Assembly: GCA_014800945.1 (NCBI GenBank)
Contig: JAAVFD010000028.1
Location: 1 to 64,000, forward strand
Source of the DNA: Barnesiella sp.
GTDB lineage: Bacteria > Bacteroidota > Bacteroidia > Bacteroidales > Muribaculaceae
Length of the DNA stretch: 64,000 bases
Direction: 5' to 3'
The first letter of the stretch is position 1. The number at the start of each line of letters is the position of its first letter. Positions 61,180-64,000 of this stretch are shown here, in pieces. The translations under genes were made by a program, and so were the position numbers. The notes under the pieces were generated by a model. It was not told where the DNA came from, did no database searches, and was given only the letters and a program-made list of their open reading frames with translations.

Positions 61180-64000
61180 ATGAAACTCCACAGATTAGTC
61201 TCAACATCGCTTTGTGTTACGCTTTTTGCCACAAGTGCCTTTGCACAGCTGAATAGCCCCGATGCCGAAGGATATCTTCTGCGCGCGCGCAAAATGTTGA
61301 AAGACAACAACCCGATAGGATGTGTTGATCAGCTATCCAAACTAAAGTCACTTAATCCGACCCCTTCTCAGGTAGAGGAGGCGTCATTGCTGGAAGCTTT
61401 TTCCGCTGTAAAAGAGGGAGATGTGACTTCTGCCGCAAAGTTGATAACATGGATTGACAAGTATCCTGAATCTCCTTTTAGCTCAGATGCAACGCTTGCT
61501 TTGGCAAATATATATTTCGACGCACGCAATTTCAGAGAGGCATTGAAGATATACAATGCTTTGAAAGATAGCGATTTCGCATCGCCATCCGCTCAAGACC
61601 TTTATTACCATCAGGCATACTGTAACCTCGAGCTGGGAGATTTAGAAAAGGCGGAATCCCTTTTTTCAAAACTATCTGCAAAAGGCGAATATAGAGTAGA
61701 GCGGGAATACTATCTCGCATACATCGCTTACACGAAAGGTGACTATGAAAAGGCACTCCCGGCATTCTCGCACATTCCGTCGAATTCTGTTTACGCACCA
61801 TTTGCAAAATACTATATAGCGCAGATTGACTTTGTTGAAAAGCGTTTTGAAAGCGCATACACAAATGCCCGAGCCCTTATTGATTCAAAAGCTGTGCCCG
61901 AGTATAATGCGGAGGCCTGTCGTATTGCCGGCGAGTCTCTATTCAATCTGGGTAGGGAATCTGAGGCTATCCCGTACCTCAAAAGTTATTTCCGGGAAGT
62001 TGGAGAAGATATTCTGCCGTCAACCGCCTATATTCTTGGAGTCAGCGAATATCATGAGAAAAACTATGGCGGTGCAGCGGTGATGTTCAAGAAGGTGACC
62101 TCTCAGGATGACGCGATGGGACAAAGTGCCAATCTGTATCTCGGACAGTGTTATATCGCTGACGGCAACAATGTCACTAACGCCCTCATTGCTTTTGAAA
62201 AAGCGTTCAAAATGAATTTCGATAAAGAAATATCCGAAGAGGCGCTATATAATTATGCGGTTGCTAAATCAAATGGCGGAAGATTGCCGTTTGGTAACTC
62301 TGTGGGGTTGTTTGAAAACTTTCTTACTCAGTATCCGCAGTCAAAATATGCTCCGGAGGTGGAAACATATATTTTGAACGGATATATGTCTGACAACGAT
62401 TTTGAAAATGTCCTCCGTGTTGTTGACAATATAAAGAATCCGTCAACCACAATGCTACTTGCAAAGCAGAGGGCTCTTTTCATGGCAGGAACAAGAGATT
62501 ATTCATCAGGCAGAATTGAAAATGCGGTGAAGCGTTTTGCCGAAGCGGCAACCATGTCGCCGGGGGATGATGCTGTGGCACTGCAGGCTCTTCTCTGGCA
62601 GGGCATTTGCATGTATGATGACCACAATTATGCCGGAGCGGAATCGTGCTTTTCCAGATACCTCAGTGCGGCGGGAACAGATAATCCGAACTCCTTGTTG
62701 GCGCAGTACGATCTTGCCTACTCTCAATTCTCTGCCGGAAAATATGCCGCCGCACTGGCAAATTTCAGAGCAGTGACATCCGGAAAAGCTGAAAATGAGA
62801 TGATGGCTGATGCCTATAGCCGAATCGGAGACTGCCTTTATTACAGTTCCAAATTTAAGGAAGCCGGTGAAAACTACGACCTGGCTTATTCACAGAATCC
62901 CTCTGCCGGAGACTATCCAATGTACCAGCAGGCTATTATGATGGGACTGCAGAAAAAGTATTCCGATAAGGTATTCACCATGGATGAGATGATACATCGT
63001 TTCCCGGAATCACCGTTAGTGCCGGCAGCTCTGCTTGAAAAAGCTGAAGCATATACAGCTTTAGGCGAAGTTGATAAGGCAATCGAGATGTATAATATTC
63101 TTCTGGATGATTATGGAGCAACAGCTTATGGCAGAAAGGGTCTCCTGCAGCTTGCCATAGCTCGTCTTAACAGAGGGGATAGGGTAGAGGCTATAACAGA
63201 TTACCGTAAGATTATATCAGATTATCCCACCAGTGAAGAGGCGATGATTGCTATCGATGATTTGAAACGCATATATGCCGAGGATGGTAATCTGGCTGAA
63301 TTCATGAGTTTCATTGCTAATGTGCCTGATGCTCCGGAAGTCAATCCCTCGGAACTTGATGCCCTTGCTTTCAGAACTGCTGAAGCTGACTACATCAATG
63401 ACGAAAAAACAGATAAACTCACTAAATATATAAAAGATTATCCTAAGGGTACCTATGAACCGCAGGCATTGTTCTATCTTGCAGAAGCATCTTACAACAA
63501 TGCGGATTATTCCAATGCTCTCGCATTCTCAGAGAGTATGCTGCAGGCATATCCTGATGCACCCGCTGCCGAAGATGCTATGCTGATTAAAGCTGAATCT
63601 GAGATGAAGTTAGGCAAGGGTGAAATTGCTTTGGAGAGTTATAGGAATATCGTAGAGGTTGCCACTGGAGCCCGAAATCTGCAGGCCGCAAGAATCGGTT
63701 ACATGCGCACCGCACTTGCGCTGGGCGAGAACGAAGAGGTAGTTAATATTGCTGATGCGCTTTTGGCTTCAACAGCTACTTCGCTTGCGGATAACGGTGA
63801 GATTAAATACTCTAAGGCACTCGCTTTGAGAAACGCCGGTGACACAGACAAGGCGCGCGAGATTTGGCGTGAACTTGCGGTAAATCCTGCGGATGTATAT
63901 GGTGCGAGAAGCGCTGTGGCACTGGCTGAGTCTATGGTTGCTGATGGAAAATACCTGGAAGCAGGCCAGATTGCAGATGAGTTTATTAATGCCAATCCGC
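61180..64000 (+). CDS. Large TPR-repeat exported protein, truncated by the window end
   Basis: An open frame from the ATG at 61180 running off the right edge; 940 residues are visible. It begins with a signal peptide (MKLHRLVSTSLCVTLFATSAFAQ), then many tetratricopeptide-type helical pairs (DAEGYLLRARKMLKDNNPIG, ALANIYFDARNFREALKIYN, and further on ALLEKAEAYTALGEVDKAIE and IARLNRGDRVEAITDYRKII). The last visible residues are AGQIADEFINANP. The family is a long periplasmic TPR scaffold common in Bacteroidales. No catalytic motif is evident. Partners are unknown; the position after lysS-gpsA-pgi behind its own promoter gives no functional hint. Confidence 0.88.
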   Translation, partial: MKLHRLVSTSLCVTLFATSAFAQLNSPDAEGYLLRARKMLKDNNPIGCVDQLSKLKSLNPTPSQVEEASLLEAFSAVKEGDVTSAAKLITWIDKYPESPFSSDATLALANIYFDARNFREALKIYNALKDSDFASPSAQDLYYHQAYCNLELGDLEKAESLFSKLSAKGEYRVEREYYLAYIAYTKGDYEKALPAFSHIPSNSVYAPFAKYYIAQIDFVEKRFESAYTNARALIDSKAVPEYNAEACRIAGESLFNLGRESEAIPYLKSYFREVGEDILPSTAYILGVSEYHEKNYGGAAVMFKKVTSQDDAMGQSANLYLGQCYIADGNNVTNALIAFEKAFKMNFDKEISEEALYNYAVAKSNGGRLPFGNSVGLFENFLTQYPQSKYAPEVETYILNGYMSDNDFENVLRVVDNIKNPSTTMLLAKQRALFMAGTRDYSSGRIENAVKRFAEAATMSPGDDAVALQALLWQGICMYDDHNYAGAESCFSRYLSAAGTDNPNSLLAQYDLAYSQFSAGKYAAALANFRAVTSGKAENEMMADAYSRIGDCLYYSSKFKEAGENYDLAYSQNPSAGDYPMYQQAIMMGLQKKYSDKVFTMDEMIHRFPESPLVPAALLEKAEAYTALGEVDKAIEMYNILLDDYGATAYGRKGLLQLAIARLNRGDRVEAITDYRKIISDYPTSEEAMIAIDDLKRIYAEDGNLAEFMSFIANVPDAPEVNPSELDALAFRTAEADYINDEKTDKLTKYIKDYPKGTYEPQALFYLAEASYNNADYSNALAFSESMLQAYPDAPAAEDAMLIKAESEMKLGKGEIALESYRNIVEVATGARNLQAARIGYMRTALALGENEEVVNIADALLASTATSLADNGEIKYSKALALRNAGDTDKAREIWRELAVNPADVYGARSAVALAESMVADGKYLEAGQIADEFINANP

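Overview
The window is chromosomal DNA of a gut-type Bacteroidales bacterium, plausibly close to Muribaculaceae or Porphyromonadaceae (the family placement is inference). Genes rarely have Shine-Dalgarno sequences. Many are preceded by the Bacteroidetes -7 element TAnnTTTG. The families are typical of the phylum: GLPGLI proteins, DUF4271, DUF5119/DUF3575 fimbria-type loci, BspA-type leucine-rich repeat proteins, the Bacteroidetes form of LysRS and a three-subunit succinate dehydrogenase/fumarate reductase. No rRNA, tRNA, CRISPR array, prophage or complete insertion sequence was seen.

Layout. 1-240: two copies of a 125-bp tandem repeat at the window edge. 385-4287: M28 peptidase, pdxA, an ATP-grasp protein and a lysophospholipid-type acyltransferase, ended by a terminator. 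4549-5892: myo-inositol-phosphate synthase. 6039-11028: a BlaI/BlaR1 sensor pair driving a GLPGLI protein and a TonB-receptor-like outer-membrane protein. 11058-14524: LOG protein, DUF4271 membrane protein, hemD, rnpA, yidD, tatD. A short promoter-to-terminator unit (candidate sRNA) follows, then a 5'-damaged DUF1016 nuclease gene. 15929-20115 (minus): fimbria-like surface operon. 20326-20486 (minus): a second candidate ncRNA. 20714-25645: TolC/HlyD/two ABC-2 permeases behind a perfect palindromic operator candidate. 25730-34070: serine acetyltransferase, RNA methyltransferase, purD, a membrane protein, pdxB, FprA flavoprotein, RNase Z, TadA. 34067-39579 (minus): GH20 hexosaminidase, DUF2461, mutS. 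39784-43500: sdhCAB. 43780-48876: a giant LRR/Ig-like surface protein. 48999-53606: GH20, HD protein, pncA, pncB, tightly overlapped.

The main accessory patch is 53607-55149. It holds two related REP-like repeats around a gutted Abi_2/AbiF-type gene. That gene still has its promoter and a short terminator-bearing leader RNA, as expected of an AbiF RNA-toxin unit. Next comes a roughly 315-nt, highly structured, promoter-driven RNA with a likely pseudoknot and terminator. It lies just upstream of an orphan small P-loop NTPase (54730-55149) and a second LRR/Ig-like protein (55177-56760). This RNA plus NTPase unit is the best candidate for something undescribed.

56899-61066: lysS, gpsA, pgi. 61180 to the end: a large TPR protein cut by the window edge. 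Metabolically the window combines vitamin B6 synthesis (pdxA, pdxB), NAD salvage (pncA, pncB), anaerobic fumarate respiration (sdhCAB), central sugar phosphate metabolism and glycan foraging (two GH20 enzymes).
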